A stretch of DNA of 64,000 nucleotides from Halostella salina. GTDB taxonomy: Archaea; Halobacteriota; Halobacteria; Halobacteriales; Natronoarchaeaceae. The stretch lies in contig NZ_RCIH01000005.1 in NCBI RefSeq assembly GCF_003675855.1, positions 186,001 to 250,000 on the forward strand. Reading direction: 5' to 3'. A program made the translations under genes and the position numbers. Position 1 is the first letter of the stretch; each line of letters opens with the position of its first letter. Under the pieces are notes generated by a model. The model was given only the letters and a program-made list of their open reading frames with translations, made no database searches and was not told the DNA's origin. This document shows positions 53,022 through 61,666 of the stretch, piece after piece.

Positions 53022-53405
53022 ATGGACCGACAGGACATCGCGTCGGGCACGGAGTGGGAGGACGCCGTCGGCTACTCGCGGGCGGTTCGAACCGGCGACG
53101 AGGTCCACGTCTCGGGCACGACCGCGACCGAGGACGGGACTATCATCGGCGTCGGCGACCCCTACGAACAGACCACGCAGGCGCTCTCGAACGTTGCCGA
53201 CGCGCTGGACGACGCCGGTGCGAGCATGGCGGACGTGGTCCGGACGCGCCTCTACGTCGTCGACATCGACCAGTGGGCGGCGGTCGGCCGCGCGCACCGC
53301 GAGGCGTTCGGCGACGCCCGCCCCGCGACCAGCATGGTGCAGGTCGACCGGCTGATAGCCCCCGAGATGCTCGTCGAAGTAGAGGCCGTGGCGAAGGTCG
53401 GCTAA
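53022..53405 (+). CDS. RidA-family protein (enamine/imine deaminase)
   Basis: A 127-residue RidA/YjgF protein. Signatures: [77 protein letters not shown]. The family scavenges reactive 2-aminoacrylate-like intermediates; the Arg in RPATSMVQV is the substrate-carboxylate contact. The ATG at 53022 follows GAGGGTGGC, which may serve as a ribosome site. Divergent from GGGP synthase by a 100-base spacer. Confidence 0.9.
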   Translation: MDRQDIASGTEWEDAVGYSRAVRTGDEVHVSGTTATEDGTIIGVGDPYEQTTQALSNVADALDDAGASMADVVRTRLYVVDIDQWAAVGRAHREAFGDARPATSMVQVDRLIAPEMLVEVEAVAKVG

Positions 53406-53453
53406 GTGCCCGGGACCGCCGGCGGCGGACGCCGCGGCGTGGCCGGACGGTCG

Positions 53454-55442
53454 TTACTCGTCGTTCCGGTTCAGTTCCGCGTGCGCGATGTGGTCGCCGT
53501 CGTACAGCACGACCACGTACCGGGCGTCCTCGGGCGCGTCGACGGTCGTCGAGTCGCCGGGCGCGACGGTCTCCCCCTGCTCGCCCCACGCCACCGGGTC
53601 GCCGGAACCGCCGTGGAACCGGACGGTAAGCTTCCCGGCGGCCACGGGTTCGCCGCCGGCGTGCGTGAGCGTCAGCTTGCCGTCGTCGGTCTCCTCGACG
53701 GACAGTTCGAACTCGGGGGCGACGGTGTTCTCCGCCACCGTCACCGGGTCGTCGCCGCCCGTCCACTCGACGGTCACCGTGTCGCCCGGCTCGGCGGCAA
53801 GTTCGAGGCGGTCCTCCTCGGCGAGTTCGTCGTACCGGTCGGCCCACTGGGTCGCTGCGGGCTCGCCGTCGACCAGGACGCGGAAGTCGTTCACGTCGGC
53901 CGCCACGACCGGGTCGTGGCCCTGGCCGTAGTACACGAGGTGGGTCGTTCCGTCCTCGCGCACGACGCTGAATCGGCCCGGCGGCGACGCCGAGAAGTGG
54001 TAGAAGCTCGACGACATGCTCCAGTTGTCGCCCTCGACCTCGACGACGAGGTGGGCCCGGTCGCCCATGCTGAAGTCGTCGACGACGATCTCGTCGCCCG
54101 CGCTCAGGCGGTCGTGTCGCTCCGAGACCGCGATCTCCCGCCGGTCGCTGCTCTCACCGCCCGGTTCGGCGGACCGGTGGTGGACCGAGAGCGGTTCGGC
54201 GTCGGCGGGCTGGTCGCCGCGGTAGGTGAGCGTGAGCCGCTCGGCCGATCGGTCGAACGACGCCTCGAACAGTTCGGGGGAGGCGGCCACCTCGTTCCCG
54301 AGGTAGTCGAACACCTCGTCCTCCTCGGGGTCGTCCCACCGGACGCGGACGTGCGTGAAGGGGTCGACCGACAGCGTCAGCACGTCCTCCTCGGTGACCG
54401 TGTCGTACTGGTCGGCCCACTGCGTCGCCGCCGGTTCGCCGTCGACGAGCACCGTGAGGGTGTCCGCCGGCACGGACTCGCCGGTGTGCGTCAGCGCCGC
54501 TTCGCCGGCTTCGGCGTCGTACTCGACCCTGAACCGGGCGTCGGGCGACGCCTCGCGGTTCGGCTGCGGAGGGCGCTCGTACACGACCGACGCGATCCCG
54601 CGGCGGCCATCCCGCTCGACGCTGCGCTCGGACAGGGTCTCGTCGCCCCACGTCTCGTCGACCAGGGCTTCGAGCGCCGCCGTGTCGACGGCCGACTCGT
54701 CCTCGAACAGGAACACGTAGGAGATCCGGCGGGTCCGCTCCGCTACCCGGGACGAGGCGAAGGCGGCCGACTCGATCGTTTCCGTGTCGAACTCGTCCGG
54801 GAGGCTGTTCGCGCTCTCGGGCGGGAACGCGGGGAGGTAGTTGATCCACACCCGGTCGGCGATCGGCGACAGCACCGCCGCGACGTTGTCGCCGTCCGAC
54901 AGCCCCGCGTCGTCCGACTCCATGGCCGTCTCGGCGGCGTCGAGGCCCGCGGCCCAGGCCGCGTAGCCCCCCTGCTCGGACGGGGTGCGCGCGGCGACGA
55001 GGCGGCCGTCCGCGACGGTCGACGCGACCTCGTCGGACGCGTCGACCGCGCCCGCGTCGAACGACCCGGTGATGCAGATGACTGCGTTCCCGTCGCTGTA
55101 CGTGGCCGTCGCCGTGCGCTCGACGGCGGACCGGTCGAGGCCAAACTGTCCAGCGACGTTGGCGGGGTAGCCGATACGCTCCTCGTCGGTGGACTGGTTG
55201 GTGATCGTCACCCTCGTGGGCGAGTCGCCGTCCACCGTCGCGGGGAGGGGTTCGAGCGCCCGCAGGAGACCCTCCGGGAGGCTGGGGTCGGTCTCCTCGG
55301 TCGTGGTCGTCGTCTCCGTCTCGGTATCGGTGTCGGTGTCCGTGTCGTCCGCTGCCCGGTCGTCGGGTGCGGTCGACATACAGCCCGAAACCGCTGCGAT
55401 GCCGCTGGCCGCGAGAAGCTTCCGTCTGCTGATGGGGACCAT
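53454..55442 (-). CDS. Secreted lipoprotein with repeated IgG-like/pilin-like domains, 662 aa
   Basis: Tat-like signal and lipobox (SRRKLLAASGIAAVSGC), then a Thr/Glu/Asp-rich linker and a long beta-rich region. At least two repeats share LVDGEPAATQWADQYD and LVDGEPAATQWADRYD about 210 residues apart, each preceded by a strand like LTHTGESVPADTL and followed by a DTVTVEW-type strand. This alternation of LTHxGG and TVxVDG strands is like archaeal pilin C-domains. An earlier region (residues 90-330) has no recognisable fold. Surface protein of unknown function. Confidence 0.75.
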   Translation of the reverse strand: MVPISRRKLLAASGIAAVSGCMSTAPDDRAADDTDTDTDTETETTTTTEETDPSLPEGLLRALEPLPATVDGDSPTRVTITNQSTDEERIGYPANVAGQFGLDRSAVERTATATYSDGNAVICITGSFDAGAVDASDEVASTVADGRLVAARTPSEQGGYAAWAAGLDAAETAMESDDAGLSDGDNVAAVLSPIADRVWINYLPAFPPESANSLPDEFDTETIESAAFASSRVAERTRRISYVFLFEDESAVDTAALEALVDETWGDETLSERSVERDGRRGIASVVYERPPQPNREASPDARFRVEYDAEAGEAALTHTGESVPADTLTVLVDGEPAATQWADQYDTVTEEDVLTLSVDPFTHVRVRWDDPEEDEVFDYLGNEVAASPELFEASFDRSAERLTLTYRGDQPADAEPLSVHHRSAEPGGESSDRREIAVSERHDRLSAGDEIVVDDFSMGDRAHLVVEVEGDNWSMSSSFYHFSASPPGRFSVVREDGTTHLVYYGQGHDPVVAADVNDFRVLVDGEPAATQWADRYDELAEEDRLELAAEPGDTVTVEWTGGDDPVTVAENTVAPEFELSVEETDDGKLTLTHAGGEPVAAGKLTVRFHGGSGDPVAWGEQGETVAPGDSTTVDAPEDARYVVVLYDGDHIAHAELNRNDE

Positions 55443-55554
55443 TCCCTCGTTGTTTCTACGTCTCGGGTGAAAAAACTAATCGTACGCGGTAATGCGGCGT
55501 CCGTCGAGAGCGTGCGGCCGGACCACCCCCGTCCGGCGGCGTCCGTTTCTCCGG

Positions 55555-56982
55555 CTATTGTGAGAACGAGTGGTTCCGATCGACGACGGCGTCGACGCCG
55601 TCCGCGACCGATATCGACGCGTCGTACAGCACGTTCCCCGACACGACGCCGGTACTGCACTCCTTGACTTCCAGCCGTCCGTCGCCGGTTCCGGTACACT
55701 CGAACAGGTTGTCGCGGACGAGCAGTCGCTCGGCGCTCGCCAGCAGCCCGATCTCCCGGGGGATCCCCTCGAACGTGTTGTGTTCGACGACGAACGTCCC
55801 GATGTGGCGACCCGTCTCGGTGAACGACGTCAGCGCGTTCCGTCCGCCGCCCTCGAAGTGGTTGTTCCGGACGTGCACGCTCCCGATCGACCCGTCGGTG
55901 TCGACCAGCAGGTGTGCCGAGGTTTCCTCGGCGTCGATTTCGGGGAGCACGAACGTGTTGTCGGTTATCGAGACGGACCGGACCGTCGAATCCACGAGTT
56001 CGACCTGGCCCGACGCGATGTCCGGGAGGTAGTTGTCGACGAAGACGTTCCCGGTGATGGTGATGTGGCCCTCGTTCGGCCGGCTTCCCGAGTCGTCGAT
56101 CTTCACCCCGTGGCCGTTGTTCTCGAAGTGGTTGTTCGCGACGACGGCGTTCGTCGCCGACAGGTCGAACACGTCGCCGGTCCGCTGTGCGTTGTCGATG
56201 AACGTCGAGTTGACGATCCGGTGGTTCGCGGCGGAGGGGTGGTAGGCGTGCCGGTCGCTGTCCCGGATGACGCAGTTGTCGATGGTGACGTAGTCCGCGT
56301 CGTCGTCCTCGCCGATCCCGTATCCGCCGTCGCCGTCGACGCTCTTGCCGCCGAAGATGACGCAGTTGCGGTACGTCACGTGGGAGCTTTCGCCCCAGAT
56401 GTCCGCCGTCCGCGTCGGCGTCGTCCGGTTCGCCTTGTTCGCGTCGAGGACCAGCCCGTTCACCTCGACGTGCTGGAGCGGCGACCCCGCGCCGTCCACG
56501 AGGAAATCGACCTGCGCGCCGCCGTCGTCGTCGGTCGGATGGTCCTGAAACGTGAACCGGGCGAAGTCCGAGTAGACGGTCGTGTGGCTCGATTCGACGG
56601 TCAGCCGACGGTCCGGCGTGTACTCCGCCCGACGGACGAATATCCGGCCGCCGTCGACCGCATCGAGCGTCTCCTGCAGGACGCGCCAGTCCTCCTCGCC
56701 GGCCGTACCACTGAACTCGACGGCGAGCGTGTCGCCGTTGTAGCTCCGTATCTCGCCGTCCGCTTTGGTCACGACGTAGCGCGCCGGGAGGACCCCACCG
56801 CCGTCCGCCACCGCCGGCTCTTCGGCCGTCGTCTCGGTCGCCGTGTCGGGTTCGGTCGGCGTCTCGTCACTCTCGTCCGTGTCGGTCGAGTCGTTCGACT
56901 GGTCCGCACAGCCCGCGATGGCGCCAACCCCGATCGTTGCGCCCGCCCCCAGCACGCGTCGTCGGGTCGGGGTTCGTGTCAT
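55555..56982 (-). CDS. Tat lipoprotein with right-handed parallel beta-helix
   Basis: A 475-residue lipoprotein: Tat signal RRRVLGAGATIGVGAIAGC, Asp/Thr/Glu linker (residues 25-60), then about 13 coils of a beta-helix with repeated N-x-x-[FV]-x-x-N units such as VVANNHFENNG, ITGNVFVDNYLP, SITDNTFVLPE, VHVRNNHFEGGG, VVEHNTFEGIP and LVRDNLFECTG. This is the pectate-lyase/NosD-like fold; catalytic residues of polysaccharide lyases are not evident. The ATG at 56982 is preferred over the GTG two codons upstream. Probably a cell-surface polysaccharide-binding protein. Confidence 0.8.
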   Translation of the reverse strand: MTRTPTRRRVLGAGATIGVGAIAGCADQSNDSTDTDESDETPTEPDTATETTAEEPAVADGGGVLPARYVVTKADGEIRSYNGDTLAVEFSGTAGEEDWRVLQETLDAVDGGRIFVRRAEYTPDRRLTVESSHTTVYSDFARFTFQDHPTDDDGGAQVDFLVDGAGSPLQHVEVNGLVLDANKANRTTPTRTADIWGESSHVTYRNCVIFGGKSVDGDGGYGIGEDDDADYVTIDNCVIRDSDRHAYHPSAANHRIVNSTFIDNAQRTGDVFDLSATNAVVANNHFENNGHGVKIDDSGSRPNEGHITITGNVFVDNYLPDIASGQVELVDSTVRSVSITDNTFVLPEIDAEETSAHLLVDTDGSIGSVHVRNNHFEGGGRNALTSFTETGRHIGTFVVEHNTFEGIPREIGLLASAERLLVRDNLFECTGTGDGRLEVKECSTGVVSGNVLYDASISVADGVDAVVDRNHSFSQ

Positions 56983-57144
56983 ATCCACAGCTATTCACCG
57001 GCGATAATGAAGGTACTGGCAGGTGAGGATGGGGACAGTGACTGGGGCGGACGGTCCGACGAACCGTTCGACCGTCGGCGGGTAGCGCTGCTCGAAACAG
57101 CGCACCGGGGTTTTTGTCCCGGCTCCGACAAGCGCCCCTAAACG

Positions 57145-57930
57145 ATGGTTCAGGGAATGGTCGAAAAGCTCGCGATCTCCGGGTTCAGCGCCGTCTTCGT
57201 TGTCGTCGGTCTCTACGTGCTGAACAGGGGTCGAGTAGCGCGTGCACGGAGCCAGCGGATCGCCGAGACCGAGACGACGCCGGTTCGGGAACTCCAGCCG
57301 GGGACGGCCGAGGTGAAAGGCGTCGCACAGCCGGCCGAGGACGGGAACACACTGGAGTCGCCGATCACGAACCAGGAGGCGGTCGCCACCTACGTCGAGA
57401 CCGAGGAGTGGGAGAGCAGCGGCGAGGGTGGCGGCAACTGGCGGACGAAACACGAGCGGTCGAGCGCCGTCCCGATGCTCGTCGACGACGGGACCGGGGA
57501 GGTGCTGGTCGAACTGCCCGCGGACGGCGACCTGGACGTCGAGGAGCAGCAGTGGAAGGTCGGCAGCGGCGACGAACCGCCCGAGCAGATCAAACGGTAT
57601 CTCGAAACCGAGGCCGAAGTCGACGAGGCATCGCGGAAGGAGTTCGGGCCGCTGAGCTTCGGCGAACGCCGGCGCTACTCCGAGGGAGTGATCGAACCGG
57701 GCGAGGAGGTGTACGTGCTAGGGACCGCGCGTGAGGAGCAGGGCGACTGGGGTGAGCGCAACTTCGCGATCGATGCGCCGACCGAATCCGGCGACTTCAT
57801 CCTCTCGGACAAGTCCGAGGCGGAACTGATCAAGGAGGGCAAGCGGGGTGGCCTCGTCTATCTCCTGTTCGGCGGGGTTCTCACGGCCGTCGGACTCTTC
57901 GTGATGGCCATTCCGTGGGTGGGTGCCTGA
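57145..57930 (+). CDS. GIDE/MULAN-like membrane protein, 261 aa
   Basis: Two membrane helices, near residues 9-27 (ISGFSAVFVVVGLYVLNRG) and 235-258 (GLVYLLFGGVLTAVGLFVMA), enclose a soluble domain. The soluble part has GTAEVKGVAQPAEDGNTLES, RTKHERSSAVPMLVDDGTGE and YSEGVIEPGEEVYVLGTARE, the pattern of the GIDE domain found in mitochondrial E3 ligase MULAN and in prokaryotic relatives. There is no RING here, so it is not a ligase. Its role is unknown. It is the only non-lipoprotein in a run of surface genes. Confidence 0.7.
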   Translation: MVQGMVEKLAISGFSAVFVVVGLYVLNRGRVARARSQRIAETETTPVRELQPGTAEVKGVAQPAEDGNTLESPITNQEAVATYVETEEWESSGEGGGNWRTKHERSSAVPMLVDDGTGEVLVELPADGDLDVEEQQWKVGSGDEPPEQIKRYLETEAEVDEASRKEFGPLSFGERRRYSEGVIEPGEEVYVLGTAREEQGDWGERNFAIDAPTESGDFILSDKSEAELIKEGKRGGLVYLLFGGVLTAVGLFVMAIPWVGA

Positions 57931-57988
57931 GCGTGGGCAGGCGGAATCGCTGCGGTCGCCGCCGACATCGCGGTCGGCCCCGGAAATC

Positions 57989-58846
57989 TCACCACTCCGC
58001 GTAGGTGAGATACTCGCCGCCGTCGTACGCCACGAGCCACGTTCCGTGAAAATCGGCCTCGTGCAGCCCCTCGTGGTCCCGGATGCGGTCGACCACCGAC
58101 CGGAACGCATCGCTGTCCTCGAAATGGCCGCCGTCGATCGCTTCCTCGACGACGGACCGCTCGGCGTCGGACAGGCCCGTGAGTTCGAACCGGTACCGGT
58201 CCCGCATCTGGTCGGCGAACGTCTCCAGGTCGGGTGCGACCTGCGTCACCTCGTAGCGATACTCGGCCTCGTTCGCTTCCCGGGAGTCGACGCCGATCCG
58301 GTATCGCTCCCCGTCGTGAACGACGATGTCGTACTGCTGGTCCGGGACGAACACCGACTCGTTCCCCACCTCCTCGGCGGTTCCATACGTGACGCCGACG
58401 TCGTACTCCCCGCCGCTCGACGGGGGATCCTCCGAAAACACGATGTCGAGGCGCTCCCGGTCCACGGCCGGGAGGTCATCGTACCGGACCTCGCCGCGGT
58501 CCGGCGTGGTGTCGTCCGGGTCGACGTCGACGAGCACCTCGTACACCGTCACCTCCCCGCTCCGGAGTCGGGTCTCCGTAACGGTGTAGACGGCGTCGTC
58601 GATCCGGACGGTGTCCGTGCGGTCGAACAGTTCGTACCGCCCGCTCCGTGTCGCCGAGCCGTTCTCGATGGCGGCCGTGACGACGGTGTGCTCCTCGGAC
58701 CCCGGATCCGGGGAGGTCGACACCTCGTCGGCGATGTCGGCCGACGACGCCTCGTCCATGTCGAGCACGACTTCGGGGTGGGCACAGCCGGCGACGGTGA
58801 GGGAGCAGAGGGCGGCTCCGGCCGCGAGGAACTGGCGGCGTCGCAT
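57989..58846 (-). CDS. Tat lipoprotein of unknown function, 285 aa
   Basis: Tat signal and lipobox MRRRQFLAAGAALCSLTVAGC, then a beta-rich domain (TVVTAAIENGSATRSGRYEL, VYTVTETRLRSGEVTVYEVL), followed by a helical region (DLETFADQMRDRYRFELTGL, then SDAERSVVEEAIDGG). I do not recognise a family. It is on the same strand as halocyanin (58903), 56 bases downstream of it, so the two could be cotranscribed; a link to the copper protein is only positional. Confidence 0.7.
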   Translation of the reverse strand: MRRRQFLAAGAALCSLTVAGCAHPEVVLDMDEASSADIADEVSTSPDPGSEEHTVVTAAIENGSATRSGRYELFDRTDTVRIDDAVYTVTETRLRSGEVTVYEVLVDVDPDDTTPDRGEVRYDDLPAVDRERLDIVFSEDPPSSGGEYDVGVTYGTAEEVGNESVFVPDQQYDIVVHDGERYRIGVDSREANEAEYRYEVTQVAPDLETFADQMRDRYRFELTGLSDAERSVVEEAIDGGHFEDSDAFRSVVDRIRDHEGLHEADFHGTWLVAYDGGEYLTYAEW

Positions 58847-58902
58847 GGTCGGTTCGCCGGCGCGTCGGCATGAATGCTTTCTGTCTCGCGCGGGTCGGAG
58901 GC

Positions 58903-59430
58903 TCACTCGACGACGATAGCCCCCTTCATCCCGATCCCCTCGTGCGGAGCACAGACGTACAGGACGGTCCCGGCGTCGTCGAAGGTCTGCTCGAACGTGT
59001 GTCCCTCCTCGCTCGTCTGTTCGCTCTCGAACTCGGCACCGTGTCTGGCGACGACGTTGTGGGTGCTGCCCTGCCCGGTCCAGGTCCACGTGACCGTCGT
59101 GCCCTGGTCGACGCGGACCGCGGCGGGGCCGAACCCGTAGTAGGCACCGTTCGCCTCGACGCCGACGCTGACATCGACGGCGTCGGTCCCCGTCCGGTCC
59201 ACGACGCCGTCGAAGTTGTCCGTCCCCGAGAGGAACTCCTCGACCGTCGGTCGGTCGTCGCCGCCCGCCTCGGTCGTCGGCGTCGCCGTCGTATCCGGTG
59301 ACTCCGTCGTCGTCTCGGACGCCGCCGTGTCGTCGTCGCCCGACCCGTTGCCGAGACAGCCGGCGACGCTCCCGGCGAGCACGGCGCTTGCGGTCCGAAC
59401 GACGGTGCGGCGACTGCGGAGTTTGCGCAT
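58903..59430 (-). CDS. hcy: Halocyanin (blue copper lipoprotein)
   Basis: A 175-residue plastocyanin-like electron carrier on the outer membrane face. The N-terminus RRTVVRTASAVLAGSVAGC is a Tat signal with lipobox, followed by a Thr/Asp linker. The copper ligands are His in GQGSTHNVVARHG, then Cys, His and Met in VLYVCAPHEGIGMKGAIVVE, the complete type 1 set. A minus-strand TATA (59456-59465) lies about 30 bases upstream of the ATG, so the transcript is probably leaderless. It could pass electrons to a terminal oxidase or from a periplasmic-side enzyme such as the amine-oxidase-like protein divergent to it. Confidence 0.93.
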   Translation of the reverse strand: MRKLRSRRTVVRTASAVLAGSVAGCLGNGSGDDDTAASETTTESPDTTATPTTEAGGDDRPTVEEFLSGTDNFDGVVDRTGTDAVDVSVGVEANGAYYGFGPAAVRVDQGTTVTWTWTGQGSTHNVVARHGAEFESEQTSEEGHTFEQTFDDAGTVLYVCAPHEGIGMKGAIVVE

Positions 59431-59455
59431 CGTGGTAGCTCCGTGTCGGAGCACT

Positions 59456-59465
59456 CTAATATAAG
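59456..59465 (-). promoter_or_regulatory. TATA element of halocyanin
   Basis: Minus-strand reading CTTATATTAG, 26-35 bases before the ATG at 59430: leaderless promoter spacing. Confidence 0.6.
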
Positions 59466-59702
59466 TTGGGGGAGTTAGATGATAGTATGAGATCCGCCGG
59501 CTCCGCCGCGTTGAACGATGAAGCGGCGAGCGACGGAGCCACACGGTCCCGGAGTCACGACGACAGGACCCTGCGAGGACGGTCGATCCGCCGGACGGCT
59601 GGCTCGGCCGGGCGACGGGCGGCCGCACGGTCGCGACACCCTCGGTCCCGAACGGGGCGTCAGCACCGAACTCCGTTCGGAGTCGGATTTACATCTCTCC
59701 CA

Positions 59703-59712
59703 AATTTATAAG
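59703..59712 (+). promoter_or_regulatory. TATA element of the amine-oxidase-like gene
   Basis: AATTTATAAG-type sequence 30-39 bases before the ATG at 59742, in an otherwise GC-rich spacer. Confidence 0.55.
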
Positions 59713-59741
59713 TCGGAGGTTATTCCATAATGTGGTAAGTC

Positions 59742-61655
59742 ATGACAAACCAGAAGCTGCGGGAGCGGATCAGGGAGACGAGCAGGCGACGGTTCATCGC
59801 GGCGATGGGCGCGGCCGCAGGGACATCGCTCGCGGGCTGCAACTCGCCGGCGGGCGACGGGACGGACACGGCGACGGACACGAACACGACGGCGCCCCCG
59901 ACGACGGACTCGACCACGACGAGCCAGCCCGAGCAGCAGGAGGACCCGCCGGAGCCGGGCGAACGGATCACGTCCGCCCGGCGCATCGGGCCGCGCGACG
60001 TCAGCGACTTCGGGTTCAAGGAGCTGTGGACCTACCGGAAGCGGCAGGCGGTCGAGGCGCTCGTCGCCGACCCCGAGGTCAACGACCTCGCCAGCGACTG
60101 GGTCGCCTCGTTCGAGGCGTACGACCCGCTGACGAACCGGCTCGACGCCATCAGCGTTCAGGGGACGACGGGGATGACCGTCGACGGCGGGCGCGAGTCG
60201 GGGACCTTCGAGGTGACGGCGACGGACCGGCAGGTGGCCTACGGGCTCGTCGACCGCCGGACGGACGAACTGATCGGCCTCCACATCACCGAACCGACCG
60301 ACGTGACGTGGCAGCGGGGGGACTGGAACGAGACCCAGCGCGCCCGCCACGAGTTCGTCCTGAACAAGGACGAGGTGTGGCAGCATCTGGAGGGGAACGA
60401 GTGGTATCCGATGGTCAAGGCGGCCGAGATCATCACCGCGTACGAGGACTACCCGCACGGGGAGGTGTCGAACGTCATCTACTACGTGATGGACGGCGAC
60501 CAGCTGAACGTCGTCAGCGGCTTCATCCACGTCGCCGGGGAGGAGCTCGAACTCCTCGACCTCAACGTCGTCGAGGACTTCGTCGAGCATCCGATCATGG
60601 AGATGGCCCGGGACACCGACCCGCCGGGGGAGTCCGTGCTCGGCGAGGTACCGATCCCGCCGATGCAACAGCGCCCGCAGATCACGGCCCCCAACGGCTA
60701 CCACCGCATCGAGGAGCCGTCCGAGACCATCGAGCAGGACGGCTGGACGGTCGAGTGGTCGGGCCCCCGGACCGTCGGGGCCGAGGTGAGCGCCAGCTTC
60801 AACGGAACGCCGGTGTTCTCCCTCACCGCGCCCTTTAGCACGTCGACGGGGTACGACCTGCCCGAGCGGAACGGCCGCAACACCCGGGAGTTCATGTTCC
60901 CGACCGACGAGCCGGTGTTCAGCGGCGAACTGCTGTTCTGGGACATCCACAGCCTCAACCTCGGCGGCCCGGGGATCCTCGGGAAGACGGAGTACCCGTC
61001 CGAGGCGGGCCGGCCCGGCGGGTTCAACCTCCGCACCCACTACCACACCGGCGCGGTCCAGAACGCCCGGGACTTCCACTCCGGGCACCGCTTCGCGCCG
61101 TACAACTACTACATCAACTACCAGTTCTACGAGGACGGCGTGTTCATGCCGGTCTGGATGCGTCAGGGGCCGGGGTACGTGACCGAGTTCTACTCCTACC
61201 GCGAGCGGGAGCACGACGGGCCCGCCCAGTACTACCTCGAGAACTGGGTGACGATGCCGACGCCCGGGACGACCGACGGCGTCGAGACGCGGGTGTTCGA
61301 CGGCGACGAGTGGCAGACGCCCGAGTCCGAGTTCTACCTGCAGGGCGACGAGGAGACCGTCCTCCGGTTCACCAACCCCGACGGCCCCGAAACGATCGAC
61401 GTGCCGCTCGACGACATGAAGGAGGCCGTCGTCGTCCGGCCGAAGGAGGGTGAGATCGGCGAGGCGCTGCGCGTCCTCGACCCGGAGGCGGAACTAGCGT
61501 TTTACCATCCTGCGCAGTACGTCGACGGCGGGTCCATCCAGGGCGAGAACGTCGTGTTCTGGCTGCTGATGGAGGGCCGGACCGACGAAGTCCCCCACTC
61601 CGCCGGCATGACGACGTACACCCAGATGGCGGAGTTCAACCTCAGCGGGTACTGA
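59742..61655 (+). CDS. Tat lipoprotein with copper-amine-oxidase-like fold, apparently lacking the cofactor and copper residues
   Basis: A 637-residue secreted lipoprotein (Tat motif SRRRFIAAMGAAAGTSLAGC, then a Thr-rich linker). The body resembles copper amine oxidases: the strand WTVEWSGPRTVGAEVSASFN, the segment FAPYNYYINYQFYEDGVF aligned to the NYDY topaquinone region of amine oxidases, and the C-terminal VFWLLMEGRTDEVPH aligned to the W-x(n)-G-T-T-H-x-P-x-x-E-D end. In active enzymes copper is held by HxH and the last His; here they seem to be Tyr-Tyr (QYYL, about 496-499) and Asp (D615), and the quinone Tyr is in an unusual P-Y454-N-Y context. So it may be a binding or inactive homologue. 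The alignment is by eye. Confidence 0.55.
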   Translation: MTNQKLRERIRETSRRRFIAAMGAAAGTSLAGCNSPAGDGTDTATDTNTTAPPTTDSTTTSQPEQQEDPPEPGERITSARRIGPRDVSDFGFKELWTYRKRQAVEALVADPEVNDLASDWVASFEAYDPLTNRLDAISVQGTTGMTVDGGRESGTFEVTATDRQVAYGLVDRRTDELIGLHITEPTDVTWQRGDWNETQRARHEFVLNKDEVWQHLEGNEWYPMVKAAEIITAYEDYPHGEVSNVIYYVMDGDQLNVVSGFIHVAGEELELLDLNVVEDFVEHPIMEMARDTDPPGESVLGEVPIPPMQQRPQITAPNGYHRIEEPSETIEQDGWTVEWSGPRTVGAEVSASFNGTPVFSLTAPFSTSTGYDLPERNGRNTREFMFPTDEPVFSGELLFWDIHSLNLGGPGILGKTEYPSEAGRPGGFNLRTHYHTGAVQNARDFHSGHRFAPYNYYINYQFYEDGVFMPVWMRQGPGYVTEFYSYREREHDGPAQYYLENWVTMPTPGTTDGVETRVFDGDEWQTPESEFYLQGDEETVLRFTNPDGPETIDVPLDDMKEAVVVRPKEGEIGEALRVLDPEAELAFYHPAQYVDGGSIQGENVVFWLLMEGRTDEVPHSAGMTTYTQMAEFNLSGY

Positions 61656-61666
61656 CCCCGCGCCGG

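Larger units (their letters stand above)
59431..59741. other. 311-base divergent spacer between halocyanin and the amine-oxidase-like gene
   Basis: I see no convincing gene here: the short open frames lack haloarchaeal acidic composition and family similarity. It holds the TATA elements of both flanking genes and a GC-rich middle with no clear structure. Confidence 0.6.

Noticed and set aside
59466-59730. Short frames in the halocyanin spacer
   Set aside because: Basic, low-complexity composition unlike haloarchaeal proteins, and no ribosome site or family match.
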